Shown here in pieces: positions 15,775 through 23,778 of a stretch of 47,302 bases of DNA. The stretch comes from JALWZX01 sp964506905 (GTDB taxonomy: Bacteria > Patescibacteriota > WWE3 > 2-01-FULL-39-13), in contig CAZDNW010000044.1 in NCBI GenBank assembly GCA_964506905.1, positions 1 through 47,302 of the forward strand, written 5' to 3'. The notes below the pieces were generated by a model. The model saw nothing but the letters and a program-made list of their open reading frames with translations. It searched no databases and was not told the origin of the DNA. Position 1 is the stretch's first letter. Each line of letters begins with the position of its first letter. The translations under genes were made by a program, and so were the position numbers.

Positions 15775-16599
15775 CTACTTAATTCGTCTGTCTTTAACTA
15801 TATACTTATCAGTATGCTTTCTTTTTCTGGTTTTCTTACCTTTTGCTAAATTACCCCATTTATCAACAGGATGTCTACCAACTCTTCTACTGTACGAACC
15901 TGCTAATGGGTGTGAATCAGACCTTGCTTTACCTCTTGTTTTTGGCCTTTTACCCATATGATAACTTCTGCCTGCTTTACCTAATTTAACCAATTTCCAT
16001 TCGTCTCTACCTAATTGTCCAATTGTAGCTTTACACTCAGATAAAAACTTTCTAACCTCGCCACTCGGCATTTTAACATTAACATATTTGCCTTCTTTTG
16101 CTGTAATATAAGCTGCTGTACCAGCACTTCTTACAAATTTACCACCAGCATTTGGATATAATTCGATATTATGGATTGGTAAACCAATTGGTATATTCTT
16201 CATTTGCATAGCGTTTCCAACCTTTGCTTCTAACTTTTCCCCAGACATAACAACATCACCTACATTTAGTTCAGTAGGTCGCAGAATATATGCCTTATCT
16301 CCATCTACATAAGAAATTAACGCTATGTCACATGTTCTATTTGGATCGTAATCTATAGAGACCACTTTACCCTCAACATTAAATTTATTTCTTTTAAAAT
16401 CTATTTGCCTGTACCTCTTTTTTGCACCAACTCTTTTTTGGTATACCGAAATTCTACCGTGTGATCTTCCAGCATCTCTTTTGACAACTTTACTAAACTT
16501 CTTTAGTATTCTTTTGTCTGCTTTTTTATTACTGGCTTCAGAAATCAATATTGTTTGATTTCTCCGTCCTGGACTTGTTGGTTTATATTTTTTTATCAT
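15775..16599 (-). CDS. rplB: Ribosomal protein uL2
   Basis: A 274-residue protein essential for peptidyl transfer and subunit joining. It carries S-P-G-R-R-N at 9-14, the R-I-S-V-Y-Q-K-R block, H-N-I-E-L-Y-P-N-A-G-G and the Y-H-M-G-K-R-P-K-T-R-G-K-A-R-S region near the end. Its ATG overlaps the rplW stop by one base (TAATG) and AGGAGG stands 6 bases before it. Confidence 0.98.
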   Translation of the reverse strand: MIKKYKPTSPGRRNQTILISEASNKKADKRILKKFSKVVKRDAGRSHGRISVYQKRVGAKKRYRQIDFKRNKFNVEGKVVSIDYDPNRTCDIALISYVDGDKAYILRPTELNVGDVVMSGEKLEAKVGNAMQMKNIPIGLPIHNIELYPNAGGKFVRSAGTAAYITAKEGKYVNVKMPSGEVRKFLSECKATIGQLGRDEWKLVKLGKAGRSYHMGKRPKTRGKARSDSHPLAGSYSRRVGRHPVDKWGNLAKGKKTRKRKHTDKYIVKDRRIK

Positions 16600-16898
16600 T
16601 ACTTACCTCCTTCGAAAATTTTAATACTGTTTTTTTCTGCAAGTTGAACTACAGCTTTTTTTGTATCTTTTGATCTGTACTGCAACCTTCTGCCGACTAA
16701 ACTTCTTTTTAATCTACCACGATTTTTTAAAACATTTACTTGTTCTACCTTAACATCAAAAATATCTTCAACTGCTTTTTTAATTTGTCCTTTTGTTGCA
16801 TCGTTTGCAACTTCAAATGTATACTTATTCTCTAGCTCAACAAGCTTTATGCTTTTTTCTGTAATTATTGGACCGATTATTACCTTTCTATAATTCAT
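16599..16898 (-). CDS. rplW: Ribosomal protein uL23
   Basis: A 99-residue protein with P-I-I-T-E-K-S (10-16), Y-T-F-E-V-A-N-D-A-T-K and the V-N-V-L-K-N-R-G-R loop. It is the docking site for trigger factor and SRP at the tunnel exit. It is followed by rplB with a one-base overlap. Confidence 0.98.
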   Translation of the reverse strand: MNYRKVIIGPIITEKSIKLVELENKYTFEVANDATKGQIKKAVEDIFDVKVEQVNVLKNRGRLKRSLVGRRLQYRSKDTKKAVVQLAEKNSIKIFEGGK

Positions 16899-16900
16899 AA

Positions 16901-17515
16901 TTACGCAACTTTCTTAGAAACTAAATCAACTGACTTACCTTCAAAAACAACAACATCGGCTAGTAATAAATCATAAGCCGACAACTCATCCACATTTCTT
17001 ACAAAAACGCCTTTTATATTTCTAAACGACTTATTTACTAAATCTGATTTATCATGAACGATCAACACTTTACCGTTCAATTTAGCATTTTTTAAGAATT
17101 TATTTGCATCTTTTGTTGATATTTCTTTAGAATCTTTTAAATAATCCACCACTAACAATTGATTCTCTTTTGCTTTAATCAATAAAGAATCATTAAATAC
17201 TCTTTTTTTCATTTTTTTATTCAACGATTTATTCCAATTCTTAGGAACAGGCCCATGAATAACACCACCGCCTCTCCACAATGGCGATCTGATAGAACCA
17301 GCTCTTGCTCTTCCCGTACCTTTTTGCCTCCACGGTTTTCTTCCACCACCTCTAACTTCAGATTTAGTCTTCACCTTAGCTGTACCTTGCCTTTGATTTA
17401 ATTGATAAATCCGCACATATTGAGCTATTAAGTCTGTGTTAATCTCCCAATCTTTTATGGGGAAATCAACCTCTTTTATTTCTTTGCCTTGTTTATCTAT
17501 TACTTTAATTTTCAT
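16901..17515 (-). CDS. rplD: Ribosomal protein uL4
   Basis: A protein of 204 residues from the ATG at 17515; a TTG four codons upstream also lies in frame. It has the long extended loop G-G-G-R-K-P-W-R-Q-K-G-T-G-R-A-R-A-G-S-I-R-S-P-L-W-R-G-G-G (here cut into pieces: G-G-G-R-K-P-W, G-T-G-R-A-R-A-G-S, W-R-G-G-G) that lines the exit tunnel. In other bacteria L4 also represses the S10 operon. It overlaps rplC by 11 bases. Confidence 0.97.
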   Translation of the reverse strand: MKIKVIDKQGKEIKEVDFPIKDWEINTDLIAQYVRIYQLNQRQGTAKVKTKSEVRGGGRKPWRQKGTGRARAGSIRSPLWRGGGVIHGPVPKNWNKSLNKKMKKRVFNDSLLIKAKENQLLVVDYLKDSKEISTKDANKFLKNAKLNGKVLIVHDKSDLVNKSFRNIKGVFVRNVDELSAYDLLLADVVVFEGKSVDLVSKKVA

Positions 17516-17984
17516 TTGTATTTTCAATATATAAATAAACTTTTCCTCCTTTACTTCCTGGAACGGATCCTAATACCCTAACCGCATTTCTACCTTTATC
17601 TAACCCTACTATCTTTGTTTTTGTAGTAACCTTGTGATTTCCCATTCTTCCTGCCATCTTTTTACCGGGAATAACTCTACCTTGTCCTTGTGTACCAATC
17701 GAACCCGGTGATCTACGCTTTATCTGACCATGAGTATTTGGTCCAGCTCTAAAACCCCATCTTTTTACAGTACCAGCAAACCCTTTACCTTTTGCATTTC
17801 CAACAACTAATACATGTTTGATTTCCTCATAATTAGATAAGTCGTCGATCTTTACATCTTCAACAATTTCAAGCACAGTAAACGGTATAACTTTTCCGTC
17901 TTCATTGAATTGCTGTGACATTTCTTTTTTTACAGCTTCGTATACAGTATATTCAGTTTTATTGACAGTTTTTATTCTATTCAT
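17505..17984 (-). CDS. rplC: Ribosomal protein uL3, shortened
   Basis: A 159-residue protein, against about 205-215 in most bacteria. The C-terminal half is normal: G-K-G-F-A-G-T-V-K-R-W-G-F, T-H-G, G-S-I-G, P-G-K-K-M-A-G-R-M-G. The N-terminus differs. The usual K-K-V-G-M-T-x-I-F-x-E-D-G is replaced by K-K-E-M-S-Q-Q-F-N-E-D-G, preceded by a 17-residue lead. About 55-60 residues between V-T-V-I-E and the G-K-G-F-A-G-T core are missing. The deleted part belongs to the globular domain on the outer face, while the loop near the catalytic centre is kept. Confidence 0.95.
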   Translation of the reverse strand: MNRIKTVNKTEYTVYEAVKKEMSQQFNEDGKVIPFTVLEIVEDVKIDDLSNYEEIKHVLVVGNAKGKGFAGTVKRWGFRAGPNTHGQIKRRSPGSIGTQGQGRVIPGKKMAGRMGNHKVTTKTKIVGLDKGRNAVRVLGSVPGSKGGKVYLYIENTNEN

Positions 17985-18016
17985 AGCAATAATATATTCA
18001 TTAGCAGGGAATAATT

Positions 18017-18343
18017 CTATTGTTTTATCTCTATCCCAACGCCTGTAGGCAGTTTCAAATTAGATAACTCAGATATAGTATTTGCAGTCGGCTCAATAAT
18101 ATCAATAATTCTTTTATGCGTTCTTCTTTCAAATTGTTCAAACGATCTTTTATCGTTAGAAGCAGCTCTTTGATAACTAAAAATTTCTGTTTTTGTTGGC
18201 AATGGAATTGGACCAGAAATTTTAGCACCTGTTCGTATAGCTACTTCAGCAATTCTTTGAGCACTTTGGTCAATCGTATTTGTATCATACGACTTAAGTA
18301 ATACTCTGAGTTTGTTTTTGCCATTTTTTTTCTTATCCGCCAT
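18017..18343 (-). CDS. rpsJ: Ribosomal protein uS10
   Basis: A 108-residue protein starting M-A-D-K-K-K. The ATG at 18343 is preferred; the TTG at 18361 would start inside a hairpin arm. The conserved L-K-S-Y-D, P-I-P-L-P-T-K and F-E-Q-F-E-R-R-T-H-K-R motifs are present. S10 also forms the NusB-S10 antitermination complex. The gene heads the S10 operon, after tuf. Confidence 0.97.
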   Translation of the reverse strand: MADKKKNGKNKLRVLLKSYDTNTIDQSAQRIAEVAIRTGAKISGPIPLPTKTEIFSYQRAASNDKRSFEQFERRTHKRIIDIIEPTANTISELSNLKLPTGVGIEIKQ

Positions 18344-18359
18344 AATGTGCTTTATACTC

Positions 18360-18389
18360 AAGAAGCCCTCTTAGTAAAGAGGGCTTCTT
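18360..18389. terminator. Perfect 13-bp hairpin between tuf and rpsJ
   Basis: AAGAAGCCCTCTT (18360-18372) is perfectly complementary to AAGAGGGCTTCTT (18377-18389) across a 4-base loop. On the tuf strand it begins about 17 bases after the tuf stop and ends 16 bases before the rpsJ ATG. It is too strong to be chance and has the look of a terminator stem. No long T-tract follows on the minus strand, so partial termination or a processing site between tuf and the S10 operon is more likely. Confidence 0.7.
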
Positions 18390-18406
18390 AGTCGAAATTC
18401 TTTTAA

Positions 18407-19585
18407 CTACTTAAGAATTTTTGTAACAACTCCAGCACCTACTGTTTTGCTACCTTCTCTAATTGCAAATCTAAGACCCTCTTCGATTGCAATAGGTGTA
18501 ATCAATTCAACTGTGATATTAACATTGTCTCCTGGCATCACCATTTCTGTACCCTCTGGTAATGTTACTGTTCCTGTAACATCAGTAGTTCTCACATAAA
18601 ATTGTGGTCTATAACCATTAAAGAATGGTGTATGTCTACCACCTTCTTCTTTCTTTAGGACATAAACCTCAGCTTCGAATTTTGTATGAGGTGTTATGCT
18701 ACCTGGTGCTGCAATAACTTGACCTCTTTCAATTCCATCTCTTTCTATACCTCTTAGTAAAATACCGACATTATCACCAGCTAAACCTTCGTCTAATTGT
18801 TTGTTAAACATTTCGATTCCAGTGACAACTGTCTTTTTGGTTTCTTTTATACCAACAATTTCAACCTCTTCATTAAGGTTAATTTTTCCTCTTTCAATTC
18901 TACCTGTTGCAACTGTACCTCTACCTTGAATAGAAAACACATCTTCTACTGGCATTAAGAAAGGTTTGTCTAAATCTCTTTCTGGTGTAGGAATCCATTC
19001 GTCTACTGCTTTCATTAATTCTTTTATACTCTCAATAGCTTCTGCATCGCCTTCCAACGCTTTTAGTGCAGAACCAACAATAATTGGTGTTTCTCTTTCG
19101 TATCCGTACTTTTCTAATAAATCTCTTACTTCTTCTTCAACGAGTTCAATCAAGCTTTTATCTTCTACCATATCTGCTTTATTTAAGAAAACCACAAGCT
19201 TAGGAACACCTACTTGCCTTGCAAGCAATATATGTTCTCTTGTTTGAGGCATAGGACCATCGGTTGCTGCAACAACCAAAATTGCACCATCCATTTGAGC
19301 TGCACCTGTAATCATATTTTTGATATAGTCAGCGTGACCTGGTGCATCAATGTGTGCGTAGTGTCTTTTATCTGTTTCATACTCAACATGAGATACATTA
19401 ATTGTAATACCTCTTGCTTTTTCTTCTGGAGCATTATCGATTTGATCGAACGCTTTGAAGTTTGCCTTACCTTCATCAGCAAGGACTTTGGTAATTGCCG
19501 CAGTTAACGTTGTTTTACCATGGTCTACATGTCCAATGGTACCGATGTTGACATGCGGTTTTGATCTGTCAAATTTGTCAGCCAT
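18407..19585 (-). CDS. tuf: Elongation factor Tu
   Basis: A 392-residue GTPase that delivers aminoacyl-tRNA. G1 is G-H-V-D-H-G-K-T, G3 is D-A-P-G-H-A-D (Ala instead of the usual Cys), G4 is N-K-A-D and G5 is G-S-A-L. The three-domain body ends with G-A-G-V-V-T-K-I-L-K. The ATG at 19585 gives M-A-D-K-F-D-R-S-K; another ATG at 19600 adds five residues. No Shine-Dalgarno precedes either. Its normal G4/G5 motifs are the useful control for the odd EF-G next door. Confidence 0.98.
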   Translation of the reverse strand: MADKFDRSKPHVNIGTIGHVDHGKTTLTAAITKVLADEGKANFKAFDQIDNAPEEKARGITINVSHVEYETDKRHYAHIDAPGHADYIKNMITGAAQMDGAILVVAATDGPMPQTREHILLARQVGVPKLVVFLNKADMVEDKSLIELVEEEVRDLLEKYGYERETPIIVGSALKALEGDAEAIESIKELMKAVDEWIPTPERDLDKPFLMPVEDVFSIQGRGTVATGRIERGKINLNEEVEIVGIKETKKTVVTGIEMFNKQLDEGLAGDNVGILLRGIERDGIERGQVIAAPGSITPHTKFEAEVYVLKKEEGGRHTPFFNGYRPQFYVRTTDVTGTVTLPEGTEMVMPGDNVNITVELITPIAIEEGLRFAIREGSKTVGAGVVTKILK

Positions 19586-19680
19586 TTTTAATTTAAACAT
19601 GAGAGAGGCAAAACAACTACTTTTTACCTTCTCAACAATAAATAACTAAATTTTATACTTTATTTTTAAAGTCAAATGTT

Positions 19681-19708
19681 ATTCTAACAGAAATTAAAGC
19701 AAATTCAA
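19681..19708 (-). promoter_or_regulatory. Promoter of tuf
   Basis: On the minus strand TTGAAT (19708-19703) and TAGAAT (19686-19681) are 16 bases apart. They lie in the 248-base gap between fusA and tuf and would give a leader of about 90 bases. The rest of the gap is AT-rich, with a small TGTTATAACA palindrome near 19780-19790. Confidence 0.5.
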
Positions 19709-19833
19709 CACTAATCTTTAATTTCAACACAAGTTTAAAGAATACTACAAAACGAATCGTAACGCAACGCTATTATTTTGTTGTTATAACAGCATTTTTC
19801 TTAAATAATCTGCTACTTATAAACACCTAATCA

Positions 19834-21930
19834 TTATGCGGAAGTTTTTAATTTTTCTGCTATATTAGCAGGAACTACTTCATAATGACTTGGCTCAATT
19901 GACGGTGCCGCTCTTCCTTGCGTTAAACCTCTCAAAATTGTTACATAACCAAATAGTTCTGACAATGGAGCCAATGCTTTAACTACTTGTATGTTACCTC
20001 TTTGCTCCGTACCTTCAATCATGCCTCTTTTTGAAGATAAATCTCCTATAACATCACCAACAAATTCTTCTGGTGTAACAACTTCAACTTTCATAATAGG
20101 CTCTAATAGTACCAATCCTGCGCTTTTAGCTGCTTGCTGAAATGCTTCTCTCGCAGCTAACTGGAATGCAATTTCAGATGAATCAACTTCATGATATGAA
20201 CCGTCATACAATTCCACCTCAACATCAACAACAGGATAGCCCCATTCTACACCTTTTTCCATAGCCGCTTTAACACCTTTTTCTACTGCTGGAATATATT
20301 CTCTAGGAATCGTACCACCTACAATACTATTTACAAATTTAAACCCTTCACCTCTTTCTAACGGTTTAACTCTTAACCAAACATGTCCATATTGCCCCCT
20401 ACCACCAGATTGCTTAATATACTTACCTTCTGCTTCTGCTGTTCCAGTTATTGTTTCTCTATATGCAACTTTAGGTGCTCCAACATTAACATCTACGCCC
20501 ATATCTCTTCTTAGTGTCTCAACCTTTATTTCTAATTGAAACTCACCGACACCAGAAATAATAGTTTGCCCTGAATCATCATCTGTACTAACTTTAAAAG
20601 TAGGATCCTCATCAGTTAATTTTTTCAAAGCAATACCCATTTTCTCTTGATCAGATTTGGTTTTTGGCTCAATTGCCATCGAGATAACAGGTTCAGCAAA
20701 AGATATACTTTCTAATACAACATTCATACCTTCTTCTGTTATTGTGTCACCTGTAGCAGTATCCTTTAAGCCAACAACTGCTGCAATTTCCCCTGCATAG
20801 ACTTGCTTTATCTCTTCTCTGTCATTTGCATGCATTAAAACGATTCTACCAACTCTTTCTTTTTTACCCTTTGTAGTGTTATAAATATACGATCCAGACT
20901 GAAGTGTACCTGAATATACGCGAATGTATACTAACCTACCAACATACGGATCGGTCATAACTTTAAAAGCCAATGCAACAAATGGTTCATTTTTGTCTGG
21001 TTTGCAAATATATGTTTCACCGGTTTTTGTATCAACACCTTGAGCAGGCATTGTATCTAATGGTGATGGTAAATAATCCACAACCGCATCGAGTAAATGT
21101 TCTACAGCTACACCTCTATAATCCCCACCAAAAACTGGATAAAATTCTATTTCTAAACTTGTCGTACTTTTTCTAATAGCTTCTTTTATTTCATCAACTG
21201 ATAATTCTGCACCAGATAAATACTTTTCCATAAGTTCTTCATCTGCTTCTATTGCCTTTTCTATCATTTGAGTTCTGTATATTTGAGCTTCACTTTTCAT
21301 ATCCTCTGGAATTTCTTCTTCTGTTAATTCTTTATCTGTATAATCTTTGTATGTATATGCTTTCATAGTAACTAAATCCACCCAACCTCTAACTTCTTTT
21401 TCTTTTCCAATAGGTAACATGACCGGGTATGCATGCTCGGTAAGCCTTGATTTTACTGATTCTAATGTTTTATAAAAATCTCCTCCAATTTGATTTATTT
21501 TATTAAAAGCAAACATTCTAGGAACTTTATATTTATCTGCCTGTCGCCACACGGTTTCGGTTTGTGCCTCAACACCCATTTTTGAATCTAAAACAACGAT
21601 TGCTCCATCTAAAACCCTCAAGGACCTTTCTACTTCTGCTGTAAAATCAACATGCCCAGGCGTATCAATAATATTAATTCTATGATCTCTCCAAAAAGAA
21701 GTAACAGCAGCTGAAACAATTGTAACCCCCCTTTCTCTTTCTTGATCCATCCAATCTGTAGTTGTGTCACCTTCGTGAACAACACCTATTTTATGTCGCA
21801 ATCCTGTTGCGTATAAAATCGCCTCTGTTGCAGTTGTTTTACCTGCATCAATGTGTGCGATAATTCCAATATTTCTAATTTTTTCAATTGGGTATTGTTG
21901 TGCCTTATCGGCTACATGAACTTCTGCCAT
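19834..21930 (-). CDS. fusA: Elongation factor G with atypical G4 and G5 motifs
   Basis: A 698-residue translocase GTPase of normal length. G1 is A-H-I-D-A-G-K-T-T (25-33), G3 is D-T-P-G-H-V-D-F (89-96) and domains II-V are canonical (Y-G-H-V-W-L, D-G-S-Y-H-E-V-D-S-S-E, F-G-Y-V-T). Two guanine-binding motifs differ. G4 reads N143-K-I-N146 instead of N-K-M-D, and G5 reads G-G-D270 where G-S-A is expected by ungapped alignment to L-L-D-A. Both were checked in the bases (N146 codon AAT; D270 codon GAT). The Asp lost from G4 normally reads the guanine ring; the new Asp in G5 might replace it. The gene is separated from rpsL/rpsG by an inserted block and is followed by tuf. Confidence 0.97.
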   Translation of the reverse strand: MAEVHVADKAQQYPIEKIRNIGIIAHIDAGKTTATEAILYATGLRHKIGVVHEGDTTTDWMDQERERGVTIVSAAVTSFWRDHRINIIDTPGHVDFTAEVERSLRVLDGAIVVLDSKMGVEAQTETVWRQADKYKVPRMFAFNKINQIGGDFYKTLESVKSRLTEHAYPVMLPIGKEKEVRGWVDLVTMKAYTYKDYTDKELTEEEIPEDMKSEAQIYRTQMIEKAIEADEELMEKYLSGAELSVDEIKEAIRKSTTSLEIEFYPVFGGDYRGVAVEHLLDAVVDYLPSPLDTMPAQGVDTKTGETYICKPDKNEPFVALAFKVMTDPYVGRLVYIRVYSGTLQSGSYIYNTTKGKKERVGRIVLMHANDREEIKQVYAGEIAAVVGLKDTATGDTITEEGMNVVLESISFAEPVISMAIEPKTKSDQEKMGIALKKLTDEDPTFKVSTDDDSGQTIISGVGEFQLEIKVETLRRDMGVDVNVGAPKVAYRETITGTAEAEGKYIKQSGGRGQYGHVWLRVKPLERGEGFKFVNSIVGGTIPREYIPAVEKGVKAAMEKGVEWGYPVVDVEVELYDGSYHEVDSSEIAFQLAAREAFQQAAKSAGLVLLEPIMKVEVVTPEEFVGDVIGDLSSKRGMIEGTEQRGNIQVVKALAPLSELFGYVTILRGLTQGRAAPSIEPSHYEVVPANIAEKLKTSA

Positions 21931-21992
21931 AAATATATTTATTACGCATAGTTACAGTATCTATAACCTACTATAATATGCGTGAAAACTAC

Positions 21993-22009
21993 TTCGAATA
22001 TCATTCGAA
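21993..22009. promoter_or_regulatory. 17-bp palindrome upstream of fusA (operator-like)
   Basis: TTCGAAT and ATTCGAA form a perfect 7-bp dyad around a 3-base centre. Relative to the fusA -10 candidate it spans the -35 area, where a dimeric regulator would block or replace the -35 contact. No -35 consensus is visible in its place. Confidence 0.5.
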
Positions 22010-22058
22010 AACTATTCACAAGTTTCTATATATATAATAGAAAAACTAACGGCATAAA

Positions 22059-22085
22059 TTTTAGTTACTAAAACAATAACTAAAA
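22059..22085. repeat. TTTTAGT/ACTAAAA palindrome and repeat arm
   Basis: TTTTAGTTACTAAAA (22059-22073) is a perfect palindrome about a central T. A second arm, TAACTAAAA (22077-22085), pairs alternatively with the first arm as a 9-bp inverted repeat. It resembles the inverted repeats at 9703-9740 and 34091-34140. Confidence 0.55.
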
Positions 22086-22186
22086 CTTAGCGACTGTAAT
22101 TATTACACGAATAAACTCAAAGGGCAATAACTTTTACAATGTGATATACTCTCAAATTAGTTAGTTATCCTGCTTAACATTTGTAT

Positions 22187-22192
22187 TATAAT
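22187..22192 (+). promoter_or_regulatory. -10 box of the glycosyltransferase gene
   Basis: TATAAT lies 11 bases before the ATG at 22204. No Shine-Dalgarno stands between, so the leader would be about 4-5 bases. Confidence 0.5.
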
Positions 22193-22203
22193 CACAATTA
22201 ACA

Positions 22204-23763
22204 ATGATTGATCCGAAAAAACCATCCGACAGATTTTTTATGTTTTTACCTGGCTTTTTGTCGTGGGCAATGATTTTAATGCCTCTTTGGCTGGGTTATT
22301 TATATCCAAAAGCGGCTACATTTATATTAACATTTATTGCTATCTACTGGTTATACATGGCTGTTACCCATGCATATGGGCTATTAAAAGGATATAAAAC
22401 ATTTCAAGAGGCGATTAAAACTAAATGGATTAAGAAAGTTGAGAAATTAGATTTCGAAAAACTTCCCAATAAAAAAACTTTGCCTGATAGTTATGAGGGC
22501 TTAAAACATATTCTTTTAATTCCAACTTATAAAGAAACAATAGAAATATTAGAACCTACATTTAAGGGAATTATGAACCAAACTGTTGGTAGAGATAAAA
22601 TAATTGTAATTGTTGGAACTGAAGAAGCCGGTGAAGAAATTGTAACAAAAGCATTAGATGAAATTGAAGAAAAATATGGAGATAAATTACCTAGAATAAT
22701 GCAATTTATACACCCCAAAGGGTTGCCACACGAAATAGTTGGTGTTGCGTCACCAAATAGAACCTGGGCTGCTAAACATGGTATAGAGCAATTAAAAAAA
22801 GAAGGAATAAAAGTTAAGAATTGCATTTTTACAACATTTGATTCTGATGCAACCTTACATCCTGAATTTCTTGCTTGTGTAACTTATAATTACTTAACCG
22901 ATGAGAAAAGATATAACAGATTTTACGAAACAGCTGTTCATTTATTTTCCAATAATATATGGGAAGTTCCACTACTTGCTAGAATAGAAGCCGTTAACTT
23001 AACGCTTGGGCTTCTCTCTAGTTGGACTACTCAATCAAGGTTATCTGAAACTTTTGCATGTTATTCGGTTGCATTAGATACACTTATCGCTGCTGATTAT
23101 TGGGATGTAAGATTTATTGATGATACTTTATTTTACTGGAGAGCATTTGAAGTTAGAAAAGGCGATTTTTCTGCAAAATATTTTCACATACCAATTTATA
23201 GCGATGCTACAGGCGGAGCTAATTATGTACTAGCACATAAGAATTTGTTTAAGCAATTAGTAAGGTGGGGCTGGGGAAGTGTATCTACGGCAATTGCATT
23301 TAAGATGTTCTTTACAAAAAAATTAGAAAATCTAACCACTGACCAAAAATTAGTTTGGTTATACTTAAAGATAGAAAGACATCTATTAGTAAGAACTTCA
23401 GTATTTTTAATTACATTCGGCTTTACAATTTTAACTTTTGTTAATACTAATTTTAGATTACAAGCTGCAACATATGGTTTACCTAAAATTATTAGTATAT
23501 TTTTAACTGCTGGTGTTTTTATGTTTATTCCTCTAACTTATGTTAAACAAAAGCTATACCCTGTTCCTAAAACATTTCCAAAATGGAGAAAATACACTTC
23601 ATTGTTAGAAGCACCATTTGTAATGATAAATATGTTAACTTATGGCTTAATACCCTGGCTTTATGCTGAAACTATGATGATGTTTGGATACTTACCAAAA
23701 GTCACGCACTATACTGAAAAAACTAGAGAACCTAAAAAACATAAGGTTGAAGTACCTGCTTAG
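22204..23763 (+). CDS. Membrane glycosyltransferase, GT2-like
   Basis: A 519-residue integral membrane protein. Two hydrophobic helices lie at about 15-60. The catalytic domain has a V-I-V-G-T-E-E region, a D-S-D motif at about 214-216 (F-D-S-D-A-T-L-H-P-E-F) that should bind the metal and nucleotide sugar, and a distal Q-L-V-R-W-G-W-G-S motif (about 349-357) resembling the Q/R-x-x-R-W of processive GT2 enzymes. Three or four more helices follow at about 395-490. This suggests polysaccharide or lipid-linked sugar synthesis; the substrate is unknown. It is the only long plus-strand gene in the central block and has its own promoter. Confidence 0.8.
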   Translation: MIDPKKPSDRFFMFLPGFLSWAMILMPLWLGYLYPKAATFILTFIAIYWLYMAVTHAYGLLKGYKTFQEAIKTKWIKKVEKLDFEKLPNKKTLPDSYEGLKHILLIPTYKETIEILEPTFKGIMNQTVGRDKIIVIVGTEEAGEEIVTKALDEIEEKYGDKLPRIMQFIHPKGLPHEIVGVASPNRTWAAKHGIEQLKKEGIKVKNCIFTTFDSDATLHPEFLACVTYNYLTDEKRYNRFYETAVHLFSNNIWEVPLLARIEAVNLTLGLLSSWTTQSRLSETFACYSVALDTLIAADYWDVRFIDDTLFYWRAFEVRKGDFSAKYFHIPIYSDATGGANYVLAHKNLFKQLVRWGWGSVSTAIAFKMFFTKKLENLTTDQKLVWLYLKIERHLLVRTSVFLITFGFTILTFVNTNFRLQAATYGLPKIISIFLTAGVFMFIPLTYVKQKLYPVPKTFPKWRKYTSLLEAPFVMINMLTYGLIPWLYAETMMMFGYLPKVTHYTEKTREPKKHKVEVPA

Positions 23764-23778
23764 ATTATTTGCGATATT

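Larger units (their letters stand above)
21931..22203. promoter_or_regulatory. Divergent control region between fusA and the glycosyltransferase gene
   Basis: This 273-base region lies between fusA (minus) and the glycosyltransferase gene (plus). It contains a 17-base palindrome TTCGAATATCATTCGAA (21993-22009), a TTTCTAT/ATAGAAA hairpin near 22023-22045, and the palindrome TTTTAGTTACTAAAA (22059-22073) with a further copy of the arm to 22085. A TATTAT on the minus strand (about 21972-21977) is a likely fusA -10 box, and TATAAT at 22187-22192 serves the plus-strand gene. No ORF was found. Confidence 0.55.
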
